A stretch of 64,000 bases of DNA from AP-15 sp963795485 (GCA_963795485.1 CAWCIL010000039.1:434001-498000); one strand, 5' to 3'; shown: positions 20,358 through 29,982, numbered from the stretch's first letter. Program-made: numbers and translations. The notes: generated from the sequence alone by a model not told the origin.

Positions 20358-22062
20358 ATGGCAACAAACCTTGCCGCTCTGAGCGGCGGCCAGCTGGTCG
20401 TCGCGGCACTGCGCGCGCACCGCGTCGAGATCGCCTTCAGCGTCGCCGGCGAGAGCTATCTCGAAGTCCTCGATGCGCTCTACGACGCCCCTGAGATCCG
20501 CCTCGTCACCTGCCGCCAGGAGGGCGGGGCAGCGTTCATGGCCGAGGCCTACGGCAAGTTGACCGGCAAGCCCGGGGTGCTGTTGGTGACCCGCGGCCCG
20601 GGCGCCTGCAACGCCTCGATCGGCATCCACACCGCGTTTCAGGATTCGACGCCGATGGTCGTGCTGGTCGGCCAGGTGGCGCGCCATCAGCTCGACCGCG
20701 AGGCCTTTCAGGAGGTCGATTTCCGCCGGATGTTGGCGCCGCTGGCCAAATGGGTGGCGCAGATCGACCTCGCCGAGCGCGTCCCCGAGCTGATGAACCA
20801 GGCGTTCCAGGTCGCGACCTCGGGGCGGCCCGGCCCGGTGGTGCTGGCGCTGCCCGAGGACATGCTGCGCGACCGGGCCTCGGCCGAGGTGGCCGGCCCC
20901 TACCGCGCGGTGCGCGCCCATCCGGGTGCCGCGGACCTCGCCGAATTGCGCCGCCTGCTCGCCGCGGCGCAGCGCCCGATGATGCTGGTCGGCGGCGGCG
21001 GCTGGAGCGACGCCGCCTGCCATGACATCGCCCGCTTCGCCGAAGCGAACGACCTCCCGGTCTGCTGCTCGTTCCGCCGCCAGGACATCGTTGACAACCG
21101 CTCGCGCTGCTACGCCGGCGACCTCGGCACCGGCGCCGCCCCGGCCTTGGTGGGGCGGGTCAGGCAATCCGACCTGCTGTTGGCGGCGGGGGCCCGCATC
21201 GGCGAGATCACCTCGCAATCCTATTCGCTCCTCGGCATCCCCGAGCCGGGCAAGACCCTGATCCACGTCCATCCCTCGGCCGAGGAATTGGGCCGCGTCT
21301 TCCGTCCGACTCTGGCGATCCAGTCGGGCATGCCTGAATTCGCCGCGGCCGCCGCGGCATTGGAGGCGATCCCGGCCGCGCACAGGTCCGGCTGGCGCCA
21401 AGCGGTGCGCGCCGAATACGAGGCCGGCCTCACCCCCTCCCCCTCGCCAGCCACCGACGCGCTCGATCTCGGCCAAATCATGGGCTGGCTGCGCCAGCGC
21501 CTGCCCGACGACGCGATCGTCACCAGCGACGCCGGCAATTTCAGCGGCTGGCCCAACCGCTTTCTGCAATACCGCCGCCCCGGCCGCCAGCTTGGCCCCA
21601 CCAGCGGAGCGATGGGCTATGGGGTCCCGGCCGCGGTCGCCGCCAAGCTCGTCCACCCCGGCCGGCTGGTCGTCGGCTTTTGCGGCGATGGCGGCTTTCT
21701 GATGACCGGCCAGGAGCTGGCGACCTCGCTCGCCCACGGCGCCGGCCCGGTCATCCTGCTCTTCAACAACGCGATGTACGGCACGATCCGCATGCACCAG
21801 GAGCGCCGCTTCCCCGGCCGCGTCGTCGGCACCGCCCTCAAAAATCCGGACTTCGTCGCCCTCGCCCGCGCCTACGGCGCCTATCGCCGCGCGGGTCGCC
21901 CGCACCGAAGACTTCGCCTCCGCCTTCGAAGAAGCCGCTGCCGGCAACCGCGCCGCCGTCATCGAGCTCGCGATCGACCCCGAAATCATCACCACCCGCA
22001 CCACCCTTACCGCCATCCGCCGCCAAGCCGAAGCGCAGCAGGCCGCGATAGCCGAGGCGTGA
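20358..22062 (+). CDS. Thiamine-pyrophosphate-dependent enzyme, acetolactate-synthase-like, one frameshift
   Basis: The ATG at 20358 follows a GAGG site. Three domains are recognisable. The N-terminal PYR domain has the catalytic Glu in VTCRQEGGAAFMAEAYGKL, the central domain has MLVGGGGWSDAA, and the C-terminal domain has the TPP/Mg motif GDGGFLMTGQELATSL...LLFNN. The frame breaks near 21890 (ARAYGAYRRA to VARTEDFASAFEEAAAGNRA) and the natural stop is TGA at 22060-22062, giving about 568 residues. The family includes acetolactate synthase, benzoylformate decarboxylase and oxalyl-CoA decarboxylase; the closest look is acetolactate-synthase-like, but no small regulatory subunit is adjacent, so substrate is open. 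Confidence 0.88.
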
Positions 22063-22115
22063 GGCGGAGTTCTGGGCCGCGCTTACCGGCATACGACGGC
22101 CGCGCCCGCGCCGGA

Positions 22116-23225
22116 TCAACCCTCCGGCATCGTATAGACGGCGCAAGGAGAGGCGATGCCGCGCAGCGCATGCGTTCCGAGCGGAACCAGCGGCGCCGAG
22201 ATTTCGGCGGCGACCGCACCCGAGACGAGGACTGTCCGATCGAGCGGCCGGCACAGGCCTTCCAGCCGGCTGACCAGATTGACGGCCGGACCGATCGCCG
22301 TGAAATCGAGGCGGTCGGCCGCGCCAATGTTGCCCCATAGAATCTCGCCGAGGTGCAGCGCCGCGCCAAAGGCCAGTGACGGCAGCCCCTGCTCCCGCCG
22401 CACCGCGTTGAGATGCGCCATGCCGGCCTCGGTGGCGGAGACGGCGGACAACGCAGCTTCGCAGGCGCGGCGGGGCGACTCTTGGACGACCGGAAAGATC
22501 GCGAGCACACCATCGCCGATGAATTTCAGCACCTCGCCGCCGAAAGCATGGACGGAACCCGCGATACGGTCGAACCAGGCGCCAAGAATGGCGATCACCG
22601 TGGCGGGAGGCGACGCCTCGGATAGCACCGTGAAGCCGCGCAGATCGGCGACGAGCAATGCCGCGCGGATGGTCTCGCCGACGTCGCGCCGCAGCGGTCC
22701 CGCCAGCACGCGAGCGGCGCTGCGGCGGCCGAGATAGGCCCCGAGCGCGGCCGTCAGGGTGGCGCGCATCGAGAGGGCGGCGAGCGGCGCCGCGGCGAAC
22801 CGCGCGACCTCGCGCAGCCGGCCGCTCTCGACGGCCGTGAATGGGCGCGATCCGATCCAGCTCAGCACCGGTCCGTCCGGCCCCGCATTGACGGTGTCTT
22901 CGCGCACCGGCCCCGGCCCGAGGGTGGCGAGCCAGTCTCGCCCGGAATCGCCCTTTGGGGCCGCCGGTCCCGCGGCGGCGAATCCCGTCGGCGCGAACCC
23001 CGCTGGCGCAAATCCCAGTGCCTCGATCACGACCCCGGTGTCGGCCCGCCACAGCCAGGTGCGACGGGCGATGATCGGGTCCGGGACGGCGAGGGTGAGG
23101 GCACCGCCGGCCAGCGACACGCCGCCCGCGATCAGATGGCCGCCGAGGTCGGCCAGGAACCGGTCGGCGCTCGGCGAGGCCGCGCCCGCGTCCACCAGCC
23201 AGGCGAGGGTCGGGGACAGCTGCAT
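22116..23225 (-). CDS. Class III adenylate/guanylate cyclase domain protein
   Basis: A 369-residue cytoplasmic protein. The first ~190 residues match nothing I recognise and include a Pro/Ala/Gly-rich stretch (FAPAGFAPTGFAAAGPAAP). The C-terminal catalytic domain begins LLVADLRGFTVLSE, with the first metal Asp, and continues with LKFIGDGVLAIFPV carrying the second Asp. It ends with GEILWGNIGAADRLDFTAIG and GPAVNLVSRLEGLC, the substrate-binding and transition-state region. Both metal-binding Asp residues are present, so activity is plausible. The start MQLSPTLAWL at 23225 is chosen over an upstream in-frame start because the extension overlaps the divergent promoter region. Convergent with the TPP gene. 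Confidence 0.88.
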   Translation of the reverse strand: MQLSPTLAWLVDAGAASPSADRFLADLGGHLIAGGVSLAGGALTLAVPDPIIARRTWLWRADTGVVIEALGFAPAGFAPTGFAAAGPAAPKGDSGRDWLATLGPGPVREDTVNAGPDGPVLSWIGSRPFTAVESGRLREVARFAAAPLAALSMRATLTAALGAYLGRRSAARVLAGPLRRDVGETIRAALLVADLRGFTVLSEASPPATVIAILGAWFDRIAGSVHAFGGEVLKFIGDGVLAIFPVVQESPRRACEAALSAVSATEAGMAHLNAVRREQGLPSLAFGAALHLGEILWGNIGAADRLDFTAIGPAVNLVSRLEGLCRPLDRTVLVSGAVAAEISAPLVPLGTHALRGIASPCAVYTMPEG

Positions 23226-23410
23226 GCGGCGATCATGCGGCCGAGGCGGCCGATTGTCATCAGCTGCTCTTAATGGGGTTAATTCCGACGCTTGGATGTG
23301 CTTTGATCGGAGATGGAGGCCGTCCGCCATCGCCCTGCGCCATCGGCGCCCGGCCCGTTGCCGCCCGGCCGCGCCCGAGCTCGCGGTGCCGGTAATCAAG
23401 GAGGCTGCCG

Positions 23411-23872
23411 ATGCCCGAACCATTCGTCGTCCGGCGTGAGACGCTGATCGCAGCCCCGCCTGCCGCCGTCTTCGCCTTCCTGACCGATCCCGAGAAGATC
23501 TTGCGCTGGATGGGGACCGAGGCGACGTTGCAGGCGCATCCGGGCGGGCTGTACCTCGTCAAAGGCATCGGCGGGCGCACCGCGCGCGGCTCGTTCCGCG
23601 AAGTCGTGCCGGTCCACCGCCTCGCCTACAGCTTCGGCTGGGAAGATTCCGAGACCGTGCCGCCGGGATCGAGCCTGGTCGAGATCGACCTGGTCGACCA
23701 GGATGGGGGCACGCTGCTGCGCATGACCCATAGCGGGCTGCCGGATGCTGGGCAATGCGCGGGCCACAACGAAGGTTGGGCGCACTATCTCGGCCGGCTC
23801 GCCATGGCCGCCGCCGGCCGAGATCCCGGCGCCGATCTCGGGCCCTCCGGTGCTCGGCGCGGGGCGGCGTGA
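23411..23872 (+). CDS. SRPBCC-domain protein (START/Bet v1 fold)
   Basis: A 153-residue protein with a strong AAGGAGG site before the ATG. The N-terminus VRRETLIAAPPAAVFAFLTD and EKILRWMGTEATLQAHPGG are typical of the AHSA1/polyketide-cyclase-like SRPBCC family, and the C-terminal helix is GHNEGWAHYLGRLAMAAAGR. These proteins bind hydrophobic ligands; some are cotranscribed with ArsR regulators, but none is here. It is divergent from the cyclase gene across 185 bases. Confidence 0.85.
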   Translation: MPEPFVVRRETLIAAPPAAVFAFLTDPEKILRWMGTEATLQAHPGGLYLVKGIGGRTARGSFREVVPVHRLAYSFGWEDSETVPPGSSLVEIDLVDQDGGTLLRMTHSGLPDAGQCAGHNEGWAHYLGRLAMAAAGRDPGADLGPSGARRGAA

Positions 23873-24275
23873 CGACGGCAACGCCGGCATCTTCCGCATC
23901 CCCCGGAACCTTTGCGCCCCGGCTCCGGCCGGCGCAGGCGCACTGACGCGAGAACACTGCCCAGCCGCAACTCGCCGCCCGAGGGAACGGCAGAAGAAGC
24001 CGGCACGCGACTTTTTTGCTGCTGATTTGCTGCTGAAGCAGCGGCAGGATGATGCCGATCGGCATCGGCATCGGTCAGAGGGCAAAATGTTCAGCTTGAA
24101 ATGAAGCGAACGATCCCAATACCCAGTCGTCGTCACCGCGAAAGCGGGGGGTCCAGAGCCTGCCCCTGGCTTGAACAGGGGGCGACCGCACGTGGCTCGC
24201 CGTGGGTTCCCGTTTTCGCGGGAATGACGGACAAGAAATCGATATTTCAGAATTCCTTCTAGTCGGGCGCTGAGC
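23873..24275. other. Non-coding stretch holding a family A repeat
   Basis: Four hundred bases between the SRPBCC and methyltransferase genes. The only structure I can support is the dispersed repeat at 24129-24229. The first part (23880-24120) is of lower GC with TTTTTTGCTGCTGATTTGC near 24010 and shows no convincing reading frame, terminator or promoter. Confidence 0.5.
24129..24229. repeat. Dispersed palindromic repeat, family A, copy 2
   Basis: CGTCGTCACCGCGAAAGCGG at the left pairs with CCCGTTTTCGCGGGAATGACG at the right. The interior again contains GTCCAGAGCCTGCCCCTGG and GTGGGTTCCC. It has the same ends and orientation logic as the copy at 5893-5972 but a longer, different centre, as expected for a mobile-type intergenic palindrome. 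Confidence 0.8.
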
Positions 24276-25042
24276 ATGGGGCAAATCTCGCGGCAGCACT
24301 GGTCGGCGGAGCGCTATGCCGAGACCGCGCATTTCGTGCCGGCGCTCGGCGCACCGGTGCTCGAATTGCTGGCGCCCATGCCGGGCGAGCGGATTCTCGA
24401 TCTCGGCTGCGGCGATGGCGTGCTGACCGAAGAGATCGCCGCCACCGGTGCGGTGGTGGTCGCGGTCGACGCCGCCCCCGACATGGTCGCCGCCGCCCGC
24501 GCGCGCGGTCTCGACGCCAGGGTGATGGCAGCCCAGGACCTGGCCTTCGCCGGCGAGTTCGACGCGGTGTTCTCGAACGCGGCATTGCATTGGATGCGCC
24601 CGCGCCGAGGCGGTGCTCGCAGGCGTCCATCGGGCATTGAAGCCGGGCGGCCGGTTCGTCGCCGAAATGGGCGGCCACAACAACACCGCCGCGATCATGG
24701 TCGCGATCCGCGCCGTGCTGGGCCGCCGCGGGCTCGACGCGCAGCGCCTCAGCCCATGGTGGTTCCCGTCGGAAGCCGCCTATCGCGCCAGGCTCGAAGG
24801 TGCCGGGTTCGCGAGTCGACGAGATCCGCATCCATCCGCGCCCGACGCCGCTGCCGGCCGGGATCGAGGCCTGGCTCGACACCTTCGCCGAAGATTTTTT
24901 CGGGGCGTTGCCGGCAGCGGACCAAGCGGCCGGCCCGCAGTCGAGACGGCCGACTCTGCTGCGGCCTATCCTGATGGACGAAACCGGCGTCTGGGTCGCC
25001 GATTACGTCCGCCTGCGGTTCCGCGCCCTGCGCGTCGGCTGA
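24276..25042 (+). CDS. SAM-dependent class I methyltransferase, two frameshifts
   Basis: Small-molecule methyltransferase of about 255 residues. The ATG at 24276 begins MGQISRQHWSAERYAETAHF, followed by the SAM motif RILDLGCGDGVLTEEIA and VVAVDAAPDMVAAARARGL, and the post-motif FDAVFSNAALHWM. Two breaks are visible, near 24605 (into AEAVLAGVHRALKPGGRFV) and near 24810 (into VDEIRIHPRPTPLPAGIEAW), each rejoining a conserved segment. The stop at 25040-25042 abuts the GTG start of the antiporter, so the genes are translationally coupled. It resembles trans-aconitate 2-methyltransferase-like proteins, but substrate is uncertain. Confidence 0.86.
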
Positions 25043-26245
25043 GTGCCGCACGACGTCTCGCTGATCTCGACCGTCGCGGTCGGGCTGGCGCTCGCCTTCG
25101 CCGGCGGCTTTGCCGCGGTTCGCCTCGGGCTGCCGCCGATCGTCGGCTACCTGCTCGCCGGCATCGCCATCGGGCCGTTCACCCCCGGCTATGTCGCCGA
25201 TACCCATTTGGCGCCGCAGCTCGCCGAGATCGGCGTCATGCTGCTGATGTTCGGTGTCGGCCTGCACTTCTCGATCCGCGATCTGATCGCGGTGCGCCGC
25301 ATCGCCGTACCAGGAGCGGTCGTCCAGGTCGCGGTCGCTGCCTTGCTCGGGATCGGCGTGGCGCGGCTTTGGGATTGGACCTTCGGAGCCGGCCTGGTCC
25401 TGGGGCTGGCCTTGTCGGTCGCCAGCACGGTCGTGCTGCTGCGCACGCTCGAAGAACGCGGCCTGCTCGGCCTCGCCGAGGCCCGGATCGCGATCGGCTG
25501 GCTGATCGTCGAGGACCTGCTGACGGTGGTGGCGCTGGTGGCGCTGCCGGCGCTGGCGCCAGCGCTCGGCGGCACCGGCGAGGCGGTTTCGGGCAACCTT
25601 GTGCTGTCCCTGGCGCTGACCTTCGGCAAGGTGGCCCTCTTCGTCGCGGTGATGCTGGTCGTCGGCACGCGGCTGCTGCCGTGGCTGCTCGAACAGGTGG
25701 TGCGCACTGGCTCGCGCGAGCTGTTTACGCTCGCGGTGATCGCCGCGGCGCTGGGGATTGCCTTTGCCGCGGCCGAACTGTTCGGCTCTGCTGCCCTGGG
25801 CGCGTTCCTCGCCGGGATCGTGGTCGGCGAGAGCGACCACAGTCATCGGGCGGCCGAGCAGGCGAAGCCGCTCGAGGACGCCTTCGCCGTGCTGTTTTTC
25901 CTGTCGGTCGGGATGCTGTTCGATCCCGGGATCCTGATCCGGCACCCGTTTCAGGTGCTGGCCGTGCTCGCCATTATCGTGCTCGGCAAGTCGCTGGCGG
26001 CGTTCGCGATCGTGCGGGCCGCCGGCTACCGGGCAATGACCGCCCTCACGGTGGCGGTGGGCCTGGCGCAAATCGGCGAGTTCTCGTTCATCCTGGCCGA
26101 TCTCGGCGCTTCGCACGGCTTGCTCGACCCGGAGGGGCGGAACTTGATCCTCGCCGGGGCCCTGCTTTCGATCACCTTGAACCCCACCGCCTTCGGCGCC
26201 GCGGCGGCGTTGCGGCGCCGGTTCGAGCGCAATCAGCCGGCCTGA
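25043..26245 (+). CDS. Kef-type cation:proton antiporter (CPA2), membrane domain only
   Basis: A 400-residue polytopic protein of about 12 to 13 helices. Family features include GLPPIVGYLLAGIAIGPFTP, AEIGVMLLMFGVGLHFS, ALSVASTVVLLRTLEE and GLAQIGEFSFILADLG, as in YbaL/RosB. The gene starts with GTG directly after the methyltransferase stop (TGAGTG). Related proteins usually carry a cytosolic TrkA-N/RCK domain of about 150 residues after the membrane part; here translation ends at RRRFERNQPA, so that domain is absent. The last 13 bases overlap the convergent AI-2E gene. Likely a K+ or Na+/H+ exchanger. Confidence 0.9.
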   Translation: MPHDVSLISTVAVGLALAFAGGFAAVRLGLPPIVGYLLAGIAIGPFTPGYVADTHLAPQLAEIGVMLLMFGVGLHFSIRDLIAVRRIAVPGAVVQVAVAALLGIGVARLWDWTFGAGLVLGLALSVASTVVLLRTLEERGLLGLAEARIAIGWLIVEDLLTVVALVALPALAPALGGTGEAVSGNLVLSLALTFGKVALFVAVMLVVGTRLLPWLLEQVVRTGSRELFTLAVIAAALGIAFAAAELFGSAALGAFLAGIVVGESDHSHRAAEQAKPLEDAFAVLFFLSVGMLFDPGILIRHPFQVLAVLAIIVLGKSLAAFAIVRAAGYRAMTALTVAVGLAQIGEFSFILADLGASHGLLDPEGRNLILAGALLSITLNPTAFGAAAALRRRFERNQPA

Positions 26246-28179
26246 GCCTGCAGCCCCTCTTCGGTCGGCGACCGGACCGCGCCGTCGGCCGCGGCCGCCA
26301 GCCCGTCGGCGCCGCGGCGCCCCGCCCCTCGACATCGGCGATCGCCTCGGCGAGCGTGGCCGCCACGAAATCGGCCGAGGTGACGGCCTGCGCGTCGACC
26401 GACGGCGGCAACGCCGCCGCCGGGTCCCCACAGGCCGAGCACGATGCGGGCCCGCGGCGCCCTTCGCCGCAGCCGGCGTACGATGTGCCGGGCGCGCGCC
26501 GGCAGAGCTGGTGCTGATCAGCGACAGGCATACGATCGCGGCGTCTCGCAGCGACACCCGATGGCCGCCGAGCGCCGCCGGCGAATCGGCCGGGAACACG
26601 AAGGCGGCGTGGCCGCGCGACCGCAGCAGGCTGGCGAGCAGCATCGCCGCGGCTTCATCGAGCTCGTTGCGCCCGGCGACGCACACGAGCGATCCGCCCC
26701 CCGGCAATCGGCTTTTTGGAAGCTCGCTCTCTATCCCGCTCTCCTCGGGCTCGGTCGTCGGGTCGGCCTCGATAACCGAATCTTCGAACAGGTTTTCGAG
26801 GATCTTGGCAAAGCCTTCCTTGACCGTCGCCCGCCGCTCCGCCGGCAGGAGCCCGCTGTCGCTGTCCGCCTGGGCCCGCGCCAGCACCGGAATCGCGACC
26901 TCTTCGGCGAACGCGTCGAGCGATTTTTCCTTGATGAACTGCTCGGCCTGCTCGGTCGCCTCCTCCGGATCATCGGCGAGCAGCCGCTGATAAAATGTCT
27001 CGTCGGGCGTCAGCACCGGGTCGCTGCCCAGCATCACATCGAGAAAGCGCAGCTGCGGCACATGCCGCCCGAGAACCAGAAGGCAGGCGGTGAGCGGGGT
27101 CGACAGCAACAGCCCGATCGGACCCCACAGCCAGGTCCAGAACACCGCCGCGGTGATCACCGCGACCGAGGAGAGCCCGGTGCTGCCGGCATAGAGCCGC
27201 GGCTCGACCAGATTGGCGACGATCAGCTCGGTCGCGACAAACAGCAGTGCGGTCCAGATCAACAGCGACCAGCCGGGGGCGACCGCGAGCGCCAGCGCCA
27301 ACGGGAAGCAGGCGGCGATGACGATCCCGAGATACGGGATAAAGCGCAGCAGCATCGCCAGGATGCCCCACAGCGCCGCGTTCGGAATTCCGATGACCGC
27401 CAAGCCGATGCCGAGGAAAGTGCCCTCGACGGCATTGACCGAGAGCTGCGACAGCAGATAGCGGCTGACCCGATGCGCCGCCTCGTTCATCGCCTCGGTC
27501 GTGCGGTGCAGATCGCCGCGCCGAGCAGCCTGAGCAGCCGGTCGCGCAGCTCCTCGCGCTCGAGCAGGATGAAGATGACCAGCACGATGACAAGGCCGGC
27601 CATCGCCAGCGGCTGGAGCAGCGGGCCGATGACGGTATCGGCGATCTGCAGCGGCGTCAGTTCCGGCTGCTCGACCATGACCGGCAGCGGCTTGGCCGCC
27701 TCGGCCGTGGCGCGGCCGGCCGAGGTGGGCGGGACTGCGCGCCGGGCTCGGCTTTTCCGAGCGTTTGAGCGCGTCGGTCGCCTGATGCAGAGCGGCGGCA
27801 ATGCGGTTGAGGGGTATCGCCTTGCGGCAGCGAGTGCAGCTTCGCTTCGATGTTCAGCCGGTATTCCGGCAGCTCCGGCGCCAGCAAGGCTATTTCCTTG
27901 CCGACGATCAGGCCGAACGCGAGGATGATTTGGAAAGCGACCAGAACGGTGATCGCAACCGCGGTGACCCGGCCCGCCCGCAGGCGCCGCAACCAGCGGA
28001 CTGCCGGCGCCAGCAAAAAGCTCAGCAACACCGCCAGCGCGAACGGGACCAGCACTTCGCGCGCGAAGATACAGCGCCCCGACCACCAGTCCCAGGGTCA
28101 GAAAGGTCAGCAGGCCAGCCACACCGGCCGGCAAGGTATCGACTCGGCCGCGCCCGGGGCTCGGCAGCGGGTCGGCCAT
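26233..28179 (-). pseudogene. AI-2E family transporter with C-terminal extension, many frameshifts
   Basis: The pieces read in order as one protein of about 645 residues. They are MADPLPSPGRGRVD... with helix 1, VLVPFALAVLLSFLLAPAVR, PELTPLQIADTVIGPLLQPL, LLSQLSVNAVEGTFLGIGL and GILAMLLRFIPYLGIVIAAC. Next comes a polar segment, and then a domain with SLVCVAGRNELDEAAAMLLA...SLISTSS that looks like a B12-binding-type Rossmann module. Breaks are near 28065, 27810, 27740, 27515, 26500, 26430 and 26300, more than in any neighbour. They may be assembly errors, since all pieces stay conserved, but true loss is possible. The family exports small molecules or ions; the link to autoinducer-2 is not general. 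Confidence 0.75.
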
Positions 28180-28316
28180 CTGTCACCGCAGGGTAGTTGG
28201 TTGATGCGAACACGGGCGGCGGCCCGGCGCAACCGCGGCTCCTCAGCAAATTCCGTCGATCGGCCGGCACTTGCTAATCTGCGCCGGGCGCCGGCCGATG
28301 TCCACATTTCGATGCG

Positions 28317-28650
28317 TCAGCGCACCGTGAGCCGGGCCAACGCATAACCAGCGGCGGCGGCAATCAGCACTGCCGTGATCGGGTGTGCCGCAAAGCTCTC
28401 GCTCGAGATACCGCATCGCCTCGGAGCCGTGCTTGGAGAGATCGCGCAGCGTTTCTCCGCTTTGCGCTCCGGCCTGCTTGATTCTGGCGCCGGCCTCCGC
28501 GCCGGCCGCGCGGGCCCGGTCGGCCACCGCGCTCGCGGTCTGCGCGACGGCAGCGGCGCCCGCCGCCGCGCGGTCGCTCGCTTCCTTCAACTTCGCACTC
28601 GCATCGTTCACAAACTGCCCAGCCGTATCGGCCATCGATTGTCCGTCCAT
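28317..28650 (-). CDS. DUF883/ElaB-like membrane-anchored protein, one frameshift
   Basis: About 110 residues. From the ATG at 28650 (GGAG site nine bases upstream) the protein is an Ala-rich amphipathic helix (AKLKEASDRAAAGAAAVAQT, then ADRARAAGAEAGARIKQAGA). After a break near 28397 it ends SFAAHPITAVLIAAAAGYAL then ARLTVR, the characteristic DUF883 C-terminal membrane helix. Relatives such as ElaB/YqjD bind ribosomes at the inner membrane in stationary phase; a similar role is inferred from family only. It is divergent from the micropeptide and PRC-barrel genes. Confidence 0.85.
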
Positions 28651-28975
28651 CTGTTGTCGCTCCGGTCGCTCGGGAGATCCCGAAAGCACAAACGCGCCGA
28701 ACGCGAATTGGGTCCAATTTTCCGCGGCGTCGCACATTTCGCCGTTCCAGGCAAAGGCGGCTCGGCCCGAGCGCAGAACGGGGAATTTTTTCGGAACCGC
28801 GAACCGAACGGTATGTTCATTCAGGCGAACAGTTCACCAGCAAGGATGCCTAGAGAAATCTATAGGGCATCGTATCACTGGCAGCGTAAAGAAACCACCG
28901 GCGCGACCCAAGAGTAGCGGCGGGCCGCGCCTGATATCTCGTTATCACCGTTCACGCAGTTTGGGGAGTTTGCCG
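28651..28975. other. Intergenic region between the DUF883 gene and the micropeptide gene
   Basis: A 325-base divergent spacer of lower GC than its surroundings. It contains one EcfG-like promoter on the plus strand (28793-28818). I found no matching promoter for the DUF883 gene on the minus strand and no convincing reading frame. Confidence 0.45.
28793..28818 (+). promoter_or_regulatory. Candidate sigma-EcfG promoter upstream of the micropeptide
   Basis: GGAAC at 28793-28797, 16 intervening bases, then TGTTC at 28814-28818. The -10 block lacks the usual leading C, so it is weaker than the two at 29067 and 33963. Transcription would start near 28826, leaving a 150-base leader before the micropeptide at 28976. 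Confidence 0.4.
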
Positions 28976-29056
28976 ATGGGCCGAGGGATTTTGCTTTGGC
29001 TGCTGGGAATTCCAATCCCGATCATCATCCTGCTCTTTTTGTTTCGCGTGGTCTGA
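28976..29056 (+). CDS. 26-residue hydrophobic membrane micropeptide
   Basis: Encodes MGRGILLWLLGIPIPIIILL-FLFRVV followed by TGA. A TTGGGGAGTT ribosome binding site ends seven bases before the ATG, so translation is credible. The peptide is one membrane helix with a central IPIP kink, a Gly-Arg N-terminal cap and a positive C-terminal end. Peptides that begin MGRGILLWLLGIPIPIIIL seem familiar to me as conserved hypothetical proteins of alphaproteobacteria, but this cannot be verified here. Function unknown; its neighbourhood (DUF883, PRC-barrel, EcfG promoters) points to general or envelope stress. Confidence 0.75.
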   Translation: MGRGILLWLLGIPIPIIILLFLFRVV

Positions 29057-29066
29057 GGATTTCTGC

Positions 29067-29093
29067 GGAACCACGAGGAAGGGAGCCTCGTTT
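29067..29093 (+). promoter_or_regulatory. Sigma-EcfG promoter of the PRC-barrel gene
   Basis: GGAAC at 29067-29071, 17 bases, CGTTT at 29089-29093. This matches the alphaproteobacterial general-stress sigma consensus (GGAAC-N16/17-CGTT) exactly. It begins 11 bases after the micropeptide stop and lies about 35 bases before the PRC-barrel start, a normal leader length. Confidence 0.8.
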
Positions 29094-29128
29094 GATCAAC
29101 GTCTACGTTCACTATTAGGAGAAATGCC

Positions 29129-29600
29129 TTGAAGAACCCCAACCTGACCGCTGCGGTGGCGGCGATCCTGATGGCGACAGCACCGCTCGCCTACGCGCAG
29201 ACCAGCGCCGTGAGCCACAGCAATCTCGGGATGACAAACCCGACCGGCGAACATGATTCAGAGCAATCAGTTCCGCGCCAGCAAGATGCTCGGCAGCACC
29301 GTTTACGACATGCACAACAGCGATATCGGTTCGGTCAAGGACCTGATCATCGATAAGGACGGCCGGGTTGCGGCCGCGGTCGTTGATGTCGGCACTTTTC
29401 TGGGGATGGGCGGCAAATACGTCGCGGTGCCGCTGAGCGACATCAAAACCGACAACAACCGCCTGACTTTGGACATGACCAAAGAGCAGCTCAAGCAGGC
29501 GCGTCAATATCACCTGGCGAACGACAACACCGGGGCCGGCAGCACGACCTCGCCGGTGACCGGCGGCCATCTCGGTTCCGCCAGCGGCACCAACAAATAG
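29129..29600 (+). CDS. Exported PRC-barrel domain protein, one frameshift
   Basis: About 157 residues. TTG at 29129 sits six bases after an AGGAG site and opens a signal peptide (MKNPNLTAAVAAILMATAPL-AYAQT). After a break near 29250 the frame continues IQSNQFRASKMLGSTVYDMH with NSDIGSVKDLIIDKDGRVAA and VDVGTFLGMGGKYVAVPLSD, a complete PRC-barrel, then a Gly/Ser/Thr-rich tail to TAG at 29598-29600. Secreted PRC-barrel proteins of this size are common stress-induced proteins in alphaproteobacteria, which agrees with the EcfG promoter just upstream. Molecular role unknown. Confidence 0.87.
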
Positions 29601-29727
29601 TACTTTTGGGCGGCTTTGCGGCGGGTCGGCGGTGGAAACCGTCGTACCCGCCGATTTGTTTTTCGCAGCCGATTGCCCCACCGGCAGACGCGAGCTATAA
29701 CCCGCGCCCGATTTTGAGGGCGACGGC

Positions 29728-29956
29728 ATGAAACAAGGAATTCACCCGGATTATCATGACATCACCGTCGTGATGACCGACGGGACCACCTATCAGACGC
29801 GTTCGACCTACGGTAAGGCGGGCGACACCCTGCGGCTCGACATTGATTTCGAAATCGCACCCGGCATGGACCGGCGGGCAGCAGAGGCTGGTCGACAGCG
29901 GCGGTCAGCTCGCTCGTTTCAACAAGCGCTTTCAGGGTTTCGGCATCAAGCCGTGA
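29728..29956 (+). CDS. rpmE: 50S ribosomal protein L31, one homopolymer frameshift
   Basis: The protein begins MKQGIHPDYHDITVVMTDGT and YQTRSTYGKAGDTLRLDID. The TTT at 29847-29849 then throws it out of frame. Deleting one T gives DSKSHPAWTGGQQRLVDSGG and ends FNKRFQGFGIKP at TGA 29954-29956, a normal 75-residue L31. This is the clearest evidence in the window that frameshifts are sequence errors. It is the form without the zinc-binding cysteines: MTDG stands where a C-containing motif would be. Confidence 0.93.
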
Positions 29957-29982
29957 GTATATTTCGAGGCGCGGGTCGCCCC

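Noticed and set aside
28653..28760. Sigma-EcfG promoter for the DUF883 gene
   Set aside because: A GGAAC exists on the minus strand at 28748-28744, but the base block 17 positions downstream does not contain CGTT.
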